Part shown: positions 18,684 to 27,270 of the stretch, piece after piece | Layout of the letters: the number at the start of each line of letters is the position of its first letter | Numbering within the stretch: position 1 is the first letter of the stretch | DNA from: Bacteroidales bacterium | GTDB taxonomy: Bacteria > Bacteroidota > Bacteroidia > Bacteroidales > UBA932 | Length of the DNA: 64,000 nucleotides | Assembly (NCBI GenBank): GCA_017442315.1 | Contig: JAFRZX010000062.1 | Span: 1 to 64,000, forward strand | Reading direction: 5' to 3' | Made by a program: the position numbers and the translations under genes | Notes under the pieces: model-generated | The model's input: the letters and a program-made list of their open reading frames with translations, nothing else | The model's database searches: none | What the model was told of the DNA's origin: nothing

Positions 18684-18713
18684 TCCCAAGGAGGCGGTCA
18701 GGCCTCCCTGGGA
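18684..18713 (-). terminator. Operon-internal hairpin between the glycan-binding genes and the enzyme genes
   Basis: A 12-bp stem with one mismatch (18684-18695 paired with 18702-18713, loop GGTCAG) lies between the stop of the IPT lipoprotein gene and the GH26 start. No T-run follows on the minus strand, so it may act as a partial terminator, a processing site or a 3'-end stabiliser rather than a full stop. Confidence 0.6.
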
Positions 18714-18723
18714 AAATATGGCA

Positions 18724-21018
18724 TTACAATAATGTAATCTTAGTAATGGTACAACCATCTCCGGTAATCACCATACCGTTTGCAGAAAGGAGATGATCCA
18801 GTATTTCCTGAGTAAGTTCCACCTTAAGTTCTGTAGGATTGTCATACTGACCAGGAACGCCGTTCAAAGCACCCCAGCTATCTCCGACGCGAAGACTTAT
18901 ACACCACCAGCTTGCAGCAGGATCGTTAGGAGTACAGTAGAATGTAAGTACCTGACCTGCACTCACTGAAGTCCAATCAAAGGCACCCCACGCCAGATCC
19001 TGGTTGCCTGCCCAGCCTGCGTTGTTGAAACTGCCTTCCCAGATTGTCTTTTCCTGAGGAATCTCAGTCGTAAGATCTAATCCGGTCAGGGTGTAGTTGG
19101 CACCAGTCATCACGAGACCACCAGCATTCACGAGCATATCAATATCAGCAGCAGAAAGTGTGAGAGAGTAGCATGTTGCACCTGCGGTCATAGGGATATT
19201 TCCCTCTCCTCCGGCAATTTCAATACCTGACGGGAGAGAACCCCAGCTTCCGTTTGCAAAACGCACCTGCCAATAGTCAGCATTGCTGTCAAGCTCGAAA
19301 TAAGCGGTCAGGACTGTTCCAGGCTTAACTGTAGACCAATCATATCCTCCCCAAGACAAATCTGTCATCGCATTCCAGTTCAATGCAGCAGAGCCTGTCC
19401 ATATAGTCTTCACTTCGAGTTCGTTCTTGACCTCGATCTGTGTTGCAACGTTTTCAACATCACCATTGAACAAGTGGAAGCTCATGGTATACATTCCCAC
19501 CTTGTTCCAAGGCATGAGGAATCTTACCTCCTCAGGTGTTCTCAGGCTATATCTGGTAACCTTTTCCTCACCGATGAAGATATTTTCCACCATATCGAAA
19601 TTCGATCCCTTGAGAACAACCTCCAGACCGATATGCTGTCCGGCAGGCATTTCAGTAATGATGACAACCGAGTGATATTTGATAGTGACTTCCGTATCCG
19701 ATGTCACAGTCACTCCATTGGCAAGAGTTGCAACGACAGTACCTGTAACGGAAGAAAGGTCAGTAGTTACAGTCAAAGCATCTCCAGTCAGTTCAAAGGC
19801 AACTTCCTTTCCTCCGAGAGTAAGTCCCGTCACAAGGTCAAGGTCAGTACCCGATACTGTAAATGTCTCTCCTGCATACAGTTCAACAGGTGAAATATCT
19901 CCGATTACAGGAGTTACAAGCTCTATAGCCGGAGTCTCCACAGTCTTTCCTGAAGCCATTGAAAGGGTAACGTCACCATTAACAGCTGTTGCTGGAATAA
20001 CTGCCTTTATCTTCTCATCCTCATATACGAATTCCGCTGCGACAGAACCGAATGACACACCTGTTACAAGCCAGAGGTTGGAACCGGTTATCACTACATT
20101 CTGACCGGCCTTGTACCTGTCTTCTGCTGTGATAGCAAGACCTGCAGGAACAGTTACGGTAAAAGCATTTGTCGTCATGACCTCATTGCCTGCAGCAGTG
20201 ACGAGAGTCACATTGCCGTCATGTGCATCTGCCGGAACCTCTACGGTAATCTCTGTGTCCGACACTGCAACAAAAGCAGAAGCATCGATGGCTGCAGCGC
20301 CACTGAACACTACAGCATCCACACTTGTCAGGAGAGAACCCGAAATAGTAACCTCAGCACCAGGAAGAGCCTCAGCTGGAGCTACAACACCTGCAACCGG
20401 CTGCTTCACTGTAATTTCAGTCTCCGATGGAATCTGGTTTCCATTTGCATCTGCGATGAAAATCTTGCCGCTTACACATCCTCTCGGAACAGCAAAACTT
20501 ATCTTATGCCTTGTATGGTAGCCGAATTCTTCGCTAGAAACCGATACCTTGGAATTTCCGAAGAAGCCGATAGAAGCCACATTGTAGAGATACTCACCCT
20601 CAACATAAACAGAATCTCCCGGAGCAAGTTCAGGAACATCATAAGTCACTTTCTCTATAGAAAAAGCCTCTACGTAAGTCAGGACAGATGTAGCCTTGAT
20701 TTCGCCACCGTCATACTTCAGCACAACATTTCCGGCCTCAACTTCAATAGGAACCGCAATCTTGAAACCGTTTGGAGTTACATCCTTGAACTGTGCTGAA
20801 GGAATCTCAACATCGACAGGAAGCACCACAGAGGTGATCTTGTCAAGGTTCTGACCCACGAAAGTCAGATCATTGCCTCTCATCAGAGGATTCGGGCCGA
20901 ATGCTTCGAGGAGAATCTTCTCATCGTCAACCTCATATCCCTGAGGCTCTTTCTCACAACTGAGGACAGTTGCTACAAGAGCAGCGGCAGTCATAAACTG
21001 TATAAATAATCTTCTCAT
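18724..21018 (-). CDS. Surface glycan-binding lipoprotein with IPT/TIG repeats
   Basis: The protein (about 764 residues) has a lipoprotein signal with lipobox VLSC. At least six IPT/TIG-like repeats follow, marked by phrases such as GNDLTFVGQNL, GDSVYVEGEYL, GAEVTISGSLL, GQNVVITGSNL and GETFTVSGTDL. Two copies of a 108-120-residue module form the C-terminus (about 537-656 and 657-764), each starting KTIW-G and rich in Trp (DLSWGGYDW, DLAWGAFDW). By position after SusCD it should be a surface glycan-binding protein, the repeats acting as a stalk and the C-terminal modules as binding heads. The start at 21018 follows a GGAG site. An upstream ATG overlaps the preceding stop as TAATG. Confidence 0.85.
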   Translation of the reverse strand: MRRLFIQFMTAAALVATVLSCEKEPQGYEVDDEKILLEAFGPNPLMRGNDLTFVGQNLDKITSVVLPVDVEIPSAQFKDVTPNGFKIAVPIEVEAGNVVLKYDGGEIKATSVLTYVEAFSIEKVTYDVPELAPGDSVYVEGEYLYNVASIGFFGNSKVSVSSEEFGYHTRHKISFAVPRGCVSGKIFIADANGNQIPSETEITVKQPVAGVVAPAEALPGAEVTISGSLLTSVDAVVFSGAAAIDASAFVAVSDTEITVEVPADAHDGNVTLVTAAGNEVMTTNAFTVTVPAGLAITAEDRYKAGQNVVITGSNLWLVTGVSFGSVAAEFVYEDEKIKAVIPATAVNGDVTLSMASGKTVETPAIELVTPVIGDISPVELYAGETFTVSGTDLDLVTGLTLGGKEVAFELTGDALTVTTDLSSVTGTVVATLANGVTVTSDTEVTIKYHSVVIITEMPAGQHIGLEVVLKGSNFDMVENIFIGEEKVTRYSLRTPEEVRFLMPWNKVGMYTMSFHLFNGDVENVATQIEVKNELEVKTIWTGSAALNWNAMTDLSWGGYDWSTVKPGTVLTAYFELDSNADYWQVRFANGSWGSLPSGIEIAGGEGNIPMTAGATCYSLTLSAADIDMLVNAGGLVMTGANYTLTGLDLTTEIPQEKTIWEGSFNNAGWAGNQDLAWGAFDWTSVSAGQVLTFYCTPNDPAASWWCISLRVGDSWGALNGVPGQYDNPTELKVELTQEILDHLLSANGMVITGDGCTITKITLL

Positions 21019-21032
21019 AAAAATAATCTCCA

Positions 21033-22208
21033 TTATTTAGCAGGAACAATCCTGAGGTTGTCAATCTTCAGTTTGAGTTCACCTGTACCATCACATGCTC
21101 CGAATGCAAGCATATGCAGATTAACCAGATTTGCGAGTCCGGTGAGAGCATATTCCTCTTCACCTGTCTTGCCGGTATTGAAGTCTGCAAGCTTGATGGT
21201 CTTGGTACCCCACTGTCCCGGAACATATCCTTCCGTATTCAGACACCAGTGACATTTTGCATTGGTATCATCGATGTCATGAGTTGCATCAGGAGAGAAC
21301 CAGATGACGAGAGGACAGTTTGTACCCCAATCGTCACAGCAGTATTCAAACTGAAGTGCATAATCGGTGAAGTTGCCTTCGGTTACGAGTGGAGCTCCGG
21401 TAGGGTTGAGCCAGAAGAGCTGCAATGAGTTTGCCGGCCATGCCCATGACGCGAGGGAACCTGTGAGATACAGGTACTGGCCGTCACAACCGTTCTCATT
21501 GCCGACTCCACCACAATCCCATGTAAGGTTGGCACTTGTCGCAAAGTTATCGAATATGCCTTCTGATGTTCTCCAGATATCGGTAGAACGCCCTGTACCA
21601 TACTTTGAAGTAAGGGAAATCGCACCTTCAAGGAAGGCTCCATCAGGCACCTTGCAGACAACCTTTGTCTCGGTAGCACTTGTAACCTCTGCCTCTACTC
21701 CACCAGGGAACACGACATCCACAAGACCATCGTCCATAAGGAAGAAATACTTTCCTTCAAGAGTGAAGTCGGCACCGACAGGAGCATAATTACTGCTGAT
21801 CGAAGTGATCTGAGGTGCAGGGATGGTAACAGCTATAGGGTAGTCACATGACTTGCCGGCTTTGGTCTCGACATAAAGCTTATTTGTGATCTCTCCCGGC
21901 ATAGAGTTCGGTACATCCACAATGATTGATGTGTTGGTCACATAATTAGGGTTCAGCAGGCAGGCCTTGTCGTTGAACATTACCTTGCATACTCCGGCAA
22001 GATTGTCACCAATGATGGCAACAGTCGCACCCATCGGAACCTCGGTATACAACATATCCAATGTTGCAGGCTCGACAGATCTCACAAATCTGACTACCGG
22101 AACGGCATCAGACTCGGCAGCCTCCTTCTGGCATGAAGAAGCGAATGCTCCTGTAATGACAACAAGGGCTGCAGCTATGATGTTTGTAAATCTTGTTTTC
22201 ATACTCAT
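21033..22208 (-). CDS. Surface glycan-binding lipoprotein, SusE-position
   Basis: The 391-residue lipoprotein (signal ending ASSC) has two IPT/TIG-like domains: VPMGATVAIIGDNLAG near the N-terminus, then ITSISSNYAPVGADFTLEG. A C-terminal domain of about 170 residues is rich in Trp and Cys (FATSANLTWDCGG, LYLTGSLASWAWP, LQFEYCCDDWG). This layout matches the surface glycan-binding proteins that follow SusD in xyloglucan and mannan PULs. It lies 5 bp after susD and touches the next gene's upstream ATG. The exact ligand cannot be read from sequence; beta-mannan is inferred from context. Confidence 0.83.
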   Translation of the reverse strand: MSMKTRFTNIIAAALVVITGAFASSCQKEAAESDAVPVVRFVRSVEPATLDMLYTEVPMGATVAIIGDNLAGVCKVMFNDKACLLNPNYVTNTSIIVDVPNSMPGEITNKLYVETKAGKSCDYPIAVTIPAPQITSISSNYAPVGADFTLEGKYFFLMDDGLVDVVFPGGVEAEVTSATETKVVCKVPDGAFLEGAISLTSKYGTGRSTDIWRTSEGIFDNFATSANLTWDCGGVGNENGCDGQYLYLTGSLASWAWPANSLQLFWLNPTGAPLVTEGNFTDYALQFEYCCDDWGTNCPLVIWFSPDATHDIDDTNAKCHWCLNTEGYVPGQWGTKTIKLADFNTGKTGEEEYALTGLANLVNLHMLAFGACDGTGELKLKIDNLRIVPAK

Positions 22209-22213
22209 ATTGA

Positions 22214-24049
22214 TTATTCAGCGAAGACATATTCTACTGCAGGTTCCTTGAGGATCGGCGCGAGTGTTGCCTCAGCCTCCGGAATCGGAAGATTCATCTT
22301 GCTGTCTGCAAAATTGAAGTTGTTGATCCTGTGTCCGTTCTCCTTAAGATATTCGGCACCCATATAGTAACGCTCGTCTGTCACTTCTGCACCTGTTAGA
22401 GGATCTGTCATAGTAGAAGAGATGTTCATGAACTCATAGATTGTGCAGTAGTTCTCAAGCTTCTGCTCAAGCACATATGCATCTTCCACAACTAGAGCAT
22501 TTCCCTCATAAGGCATTGCACTCCAGTTGAGGACATACTTCTTGTCGCGCTCCATATTGTCGAGATAAGCAATACCCGCAGCATGGTCACGATACCACAG
22601 ACGCTTCACGTCATACCAGTTGATACCCTCAAGAGCAAACTCCTTGCGGCGTTCTCTGATAATGTCCTCAAAGGTGATTGACGAATATGTGCTTACAAGT
22701 CCTGCACGTGCCAGGATCTGGCTCATGTAATCAAGGGCTGTAGGATCGGATGTGGAATCTCCAGTGCCGATGCAGGCCTCGATATAGACCATCATGATAT
22801 CGGCGAAACGAAGCAGGTATACATTGTTTCCTGCATCCTGATTTGTTCCTGCATTGCCACCGCAGTCAGAGTTCTTTCCTACTACATATTTTCTTACATG
22901 AGAAAGCATTTCATTATTGGCCTCGACCTGTGTAGCAAGATTCTCCGGATCACGGTAAGTATACTGATACAGATATCCGCCCTCGGCACTGGCAAGTTCA
23001 GCATAGAAATCGCCGGCGGTCATGAAAGTTGCTGCTCTTCTCTTGTCTTCTACGACAAAGTCCTTGAGAGAATCTGGATTCTCCTTAAGGAAAAGAGACT
23101 GAAGGGAGATGGTAGGACCCTTGCCTGCACCCCAGGTATCGTCCGCGATCCTCTTGCTTCGTGTAAGGTTGACGTTTCTGGCATTTCCACATGCATATCC
23201 GGCAGACTGGCACTGCACAGCAAGTACAGACTCCATACAGTTGTTGCCCTCTATACCGAACATCTTAGCAAAATCACCGTAAAGACCATAACCGCTGCTG
23301 AGTCCTTCCTCTACAGCCTTCTTAGCCCAATCCTTGGCAAGCGCATAGAGGTCGTCGCTCTGCTTGTATGCAGCATATGTCAGATAGACCTTTGCAAGCA
23401 TACCCATTGCTGTTGTCTTTGTCGCACGTCCCAGGTCCACTGATGGGAGAGCCGGTATTGCAGCTTCCAGATCACGTACCATGAACTTGTAAAGAGACTC
23501 CTGAGTGTGCTTGTTTACAAAGATTGCTGAAGGATCGTCGGAAGTGATTATTTCTGTAGCATTCTCGATGATAGGCACCTCTCCCCAAAGTTCAGTGAGG
23601 AAATAATATGCTACTGCACGCATAGTCTGAGCCTCAGCTACAGCTGCCGCAATATCTGCTTCAGCCACGTTGTTGCTGCGTGCTGCATCCGGCATGTCCA
23701 CTATCACCGAATTGGCCAGAGACACGATTCTGTAAAGGCCCTTCCATCCGTTGTACAGATAACTGTTGGTGGAAGTCACGGTATTATAATAGAACTGTCC
23801 TTCATCCGAATATGTATAATAAAGGTCACCGGCCATCATGTCACCGGAATAGAACATGAAAGGACCTGTAAAGTCAAACCATGGCTGCTGCGTATACAGG
23901 ATGGCTGTATTCGACCTTATGGCTTCCTTGCTCACATAGAATGTCTCAGACATTATAGTGTCCTGAGGAGTCACCGTAAGGAACTTTTCGCAGGAAGCGG
24001 CACTGAGCAAAGCCGCTGCTGTAAGTATTGAATAAAATATCTTTTTCAT
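22214..24049 (-). CDS. SusD/RagB-family nutrient-binding lipoprotein
   Basis: The 611-residue protein starts MKKIFYSILTAAALLSAASCEKFLTV, with lipobox SAASC. The SusD hallmarks follow: TPQDTIMSETFY near the N-terminus, AVAYYFLTELWGEVP in the TPR-like helices, and near the C-terminus ITFEDIIRERRKEFALEG with NFNFADSKMNLPIPEAE. It forms the lid on the SusC barrel and binds the glycan at the cell surface. It lies 15 bp after susC, the usual arrangement. The sugar specificity is inferred from the neighbouring mannanases. Confidence 0.96.
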   Translation of the reverse strand: MKKIFYSILTAAALLSAASCEKFLTVTPQDTIMSETFYVSKEAIRSNTAILYTQQPWFDFTGPFMFYSGDMMAGDLYYTYSDEGQFYYNTVTSTNSYLYNGWKGLYRIVSLANSVIVDMPDAARSNNVAEADIAAAVAEAQTMRAVAYYFLTELWGEVPIIENATEIITSDDPSAIFVNKHTQESLYKFMVRDLEAAIPALPSVDLGRATKTTAMGMLAKVYLTYAAYKQSDDLYALAKDWAKKAVEEGLSSGYGLYGDFAKMFGIEGNNCMESVLAVQCQSAGYACGNARNVNLTRSKRIADDTWGAGKGPTISLQSLFLKENPDSLKDFVVEDKRRAATFMTAGDFYAELASAEGGYLYQYTYRDPENLATQVEANNEMLSHVRKYVVGKNSDCGGNAGTNQDAGNNVYLLRFADIMMVYIEACIGTGDSTSDPTALDYMSQILARAGLVSTYSSITFEDIIRERRKEFALEGINWYDVKRLWYRDHAAGIAYLDNMERDKKYVLNWSAMPYEGNALVVEDAYVLEQKLENYCTIYEFMNISSTMTDPLTGAEVTDERYYMGAEYLKENGHRINNFNFADSKMNLPIPEAEATLAPILKEPAVEYVFAE

Positions 24050-24064
24050 TGCTGTTCCTCCTAA

Positions 24065-27000
24065 TTAAAATCCTATATTGACTCCAAGGGTGATAGCCAT
24101 TGGTGTAGGATAACGTCCGCGGTCAATATTCTGGTAGAGTGAACTCTGGTTGTATGCTCCGATTTCAGGGTCATAACCTGAGTACTTGGTGAATGTATAG
24201 AGGTTCTGTGCATTTACATATACCTTGAAAGAAGCAAGCTTGGTCTTCTCAAGCACTTTGGAAGGAAGACGGTAGCCTATCGATACATTCTGGATGCGGA
24301 GATATGATCCGTCCTCGATCCATCTTGTACTCATTCTTTTGTTCTGGTTGAAGTCGTTGGATGTCGCACGTGGCATCAGGTAGCCATATTTCTGAGAATA
24401 ACCGGTACCCTCCACCAGTTTTCCGTCCTGTACTCTTGCCCTGTCAAGAACAGTTACAAGCTGATTGTCCCAAAGAGAAGATACGCCTTCTGTCATGTTT
24501 CTTGAGAAGTTGAGGATGTCTCCTCCTACAGAAGCGTTCAACGCGATATTGATATCGAAATCACCGATGGTGAATGTATTTGTAAAGCCGAGAGTGAAAT
24601 CAGGGTTAGGGTCGCCGATAATGGTCTGGTCATTCTCATCGATAACGCCGTTGCCGTCGAGATCCTTGAACTTGATGTCTCCAGGCCATACGCCAGTAGC
24701 CTCATTCACAAGGTTGACTCCTGGATTTGCAGGGTCTTCAAGCTGTACCGGAGAAGCCAGAATATCTTCAGCAGATGTGAAAAGACCTTCAGCGATATAA
24801 CCATAGAACACACCCATAGGCTGGCCCACCTGGATTCGTGTAGCAGTCTGGAATGCCGGATACCAGTCAACCTTTCCTATGACTGCAGATGAGTCAGAAT
24901 TCATGGAATCAACCATGTTGCGGTTCAGAGAGAACACAAGATTTGATGTCCAGCTAAAAATCTTTCTTTCAATGTTGCGGGTGGTCAGGTTAAGATCGAA
25001 TCCCTTGTTGCTGGTCTGACCCATATTGACCATAGGAGGTCTGATGGCAACCATATCTCCGTTACCTCCGAGGTATGTAGGTACAGACATCTCAAGAAGC
25101 AGACCTTTAGACTTCTTATAATATCCGTCCACAGTCAATGCGATACGGCCTTTGAGGAATTCAAGGTCGAGACCTACGTTGTACTGCTCGGATGCCTCCC
25201 AGTGAAGATTAGGGTTGGCTATGTTCGCCATATAGTAAGCTGTTCCGAAATACGAAGTCGCAGAATTCATCTTCGAGCTGTAGAGATAAGAATTGATGTT
25301 GGAGTTACCTACCTGTCCATAACCGAGACGAAGCTTGAACTCATTCATCACATTAGCTGCCGGCTCGAAGAACGGCTCCTGAGAAATACGCCATGCAAGT
25401 GCTGCTGACGGGAAGAATCCCCATTTCTTGTTTGCACCGAACTTAGAGGATGCATCCGCACGGAAAGTAACTGTTGCATAGTATCTCTCATCATAGTTAT
25501 AGTTCAGACGGGCAAATGCCGAAGCCATAGTCTGGCTGTCCTTCCATCCGTTGTTGCTGCTGAACTTTCCGTCCTGAGTCATCACGAAAATATCGTCTGT
25601 AGAGAAATTTGTCTTGATGATGGTGTGTCCGTTCCATGATGAACGTGTCATCTCCCAACCTGCCATCGCACCGAAATTATGCTTCTCTGCCCATGTCTTG
25701 TTATAGTTTGCATATGTCTTCCATATCCAATACATAGAATGGTCGTCCTTGTAAAGCATCTTGTTGGTCTCATTTCCAAGCATTCCGTATTCATATGTAG
25801 GAACGAAAGAAGTGTTGGTGTTGTCGGAAGAGTCGAAGCCGAACTCGGTACGCAGGTTCAGGCCTTTCACTGGATCTACACTCAGGTAGAAGTTACCCAT
25901 GGTACGGTTACGCTTGTAATTGTTGTTCATCATCATCGCAAGCCATACAGGGTTGTATGTAGACGAACCGTATACAGTGTCCGGACCGGCAAAGTTACCG
26001 TCAAAATCATATACTGGAACGCTAGGCTGCATTGTCAGAGCCTGAAGCACAACTCCTGAACCACCGTCATTGTTGGTGATGACCTCATCGGTGTGAGTGA
26101 ATGCCAGGGATGCACCTGCGTGAAGCCAAGGGCGTACATCGAAATCAGCATTGAGACGTCCGTTGAAACGCTCGAAGCTTGAACCGATGATGACACCGTC
26201 CTGATCTGTATATCCACCGGAAGCGGCAACTCTGATCTTCTCAGTACCGCCTGTAACAGAAATGGAATGAGAGTGCATCCATGCAGTACGGAAGACCTCA
26301 TCCTGCCAGTCTGTACCAGCTCCAAGAAGAGAAGGGTCCTTATAATAATTGTTGAGAGGCTGGTTGAGGTCCTCGCAGAGACCATTCTGATACTCAGCAT
26401 ACTCGCGCAGATTCATCATGTCGAGACGGTTGGTGATCATCTGGGCTGTAACATATCCGTCATAAGAGATATTCACCTTGCCTGCAGAACCACGTCTTGT
26501 AGTGATGATGATGACACCGTTGGCACCATTTGCACCATAGATGGCAGTTGCTGATGCATCCTTCAGGACATCGATGCTGACGATATCGGCAGGTGAAATG
26601 GTAGAAAGCGGATTGACCACATTCTGTCCGTTCGATCCGCCATACCAGTCAAATCCGGAAATGGAATTACCCGATCCTGAGAAAGGTATGCCGTCGATGA
26701 TATAAAGAGGCTCATTTGAGTTATTGATGGAGTTGGCTCCACGTACGCGGATGGAACTTGCAGCTCCCGGAGCACCGGAATTGGCAGTGATCTGCACTCC
26801 GGCAACCTTTCCCTGAAGCATCTGGTCCACGTTGGTTGCGATTGTCTCCTTCAATTTGTCAGAGTTTACGGATGCAACGGAACCGGTAAGGTCTTTCTTC
26901 CTCACGGTACCGTAACCGATGACAACAGTCTCTTCAAGATACATGGTGTCATCCTTCAACACGACATCATACACGGAAGCAGTTCCGACCTTTGATGTCT

Positions 27001-27241
27001 GTGTTGCATAACCCATCATTGTAAAAGTCAGGACATCACCGTTCTTGGCATCGATTGCATACTTACCATCAAGGTCTGTAATGGCATAAGCTGCCTTATT
27101 GCCCTCGATTGTAACAGCAACACCTGCCAGCGGCTGTCCATCCGAAGAGGCAGTGACCTTACCACTGACACTCCTGGTCTGTGCCATTAGCGAAAAGCTT
27201 ACGAAAAGCATCGCCAGACAAGTAAATAGTTTACTTTTCAT
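24065..27241 (-). CDS. SusC/RagA-family TonB-dependent outer-membrane transporter
   Basis: The 1058-residue protein has a signal peptide (FVSFSLMAQ). A carboxypeptidase-regulatory-like domain follows at about 24-108 (GKVTASSDGQPLAGVAVTIEG), then a TonB-box-like stretch EETVVIGYGTVRK, the plug domain (ANSINNSNEPLYIIDGIPF) and a 22-strand barrel ending in an aromatic residue (LGVNIGF). It imports oligosaccharides with energy from TonB. There is no N-terminal STN domain, so it probably does not signal to an anti-sigma factor, which fits the AraC-type regulator nearby. It lies 29 bp after the GH5_7-CE7 gene. Confidence 0.97.
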   Translation of the reverse strand: MKSKLFTCLAMLFVSFSLMAQTRSVSGKVTASSDGQPLAGVAVTIEGNKAAYAITDLDGKYAIDAKNGDVLTFTMMGYATQTSKVGTASVYDVVLKDDTMYLEETVVIGYGTVRKKDLTGSVASVNSDKLKETIATNVDQMLQGKVAGVQITANSGAPGAASSIRVRGANSINNSNEPLYIIDGIPFSGSGNSISGFDWYGGSNGQNVVNPLSTISPADIVSIDVLKDASATAIYGANGANGVIIITTRRGSAGKVNISYDGYVTAQMITNRLDMMNLREYAEYQNGLCEDLNQPLNNYYKDPSLLGAGTDWQDEVFRTAWMHSHSISVTGGTEKIRVAASGGYTDQDGVIIGSSFERFNGRLNADFDVRPWLHAGASLAFTHTDEVITNNDGGSGVVLQALTMQPSVPVYDFDGNFAGPDTVYGSSTYNPVWLAMMMNNNYKRNRTMGNFYLSVDPVKGLNLRTEFGFDSSDNTNTSFVPTYEYGMLGNETNKMLYKDDHSMYWIWKTYANYNKTWAEKHNFGAMAGWEMTRSSWNGHTIIKTNFSTDDIFVMTQDGKFSSNNGWKDSQTMASAFARLNYNYDERYYATVTFRADASSKFGANKKWGFFPSAALAWRISQEPFFEPAANVMNEFKLRLGYGQVGNSNINSYLYSSKMNSATSYFGTAYYMANIANPNLHWEASEQYNVGLDLEFLKGRIALTVDGYYKKSKGLLLEMSVPTYLGGNGDMVAIRPPMVNMGQTSNKGFDLNLTTRNIERKIFSWTSNLVFSLNRNMVDSMNSDSSAVIGKVDWYPAFQTATRIQVGQPMGVFYGYIAEGLFTSAEDILASPVQLEDPANPGVNLVNEATGVWPGDIKFKDLDGNGVIDENDQTIIGDPNPDFTLGFTNTFTIGDFDINIALNASVGGDILNFSRNMTEGVSSLWDNQLVTVLDRARVQDGKLVEGTGYSQKYGYLMPRATSNDFNQNKRMSTRWIEDGSYLRIQNVSIGYRLPSKVLEKTKLASFKVYVNAQNLYTFTKYSGYDPEIGAYNQSSLYQNIDRGRYPTPMAITLGVNIGF

Positions 27242-27270
27242 GTTACTGGATTTAGAGTTAATGTATTTTA

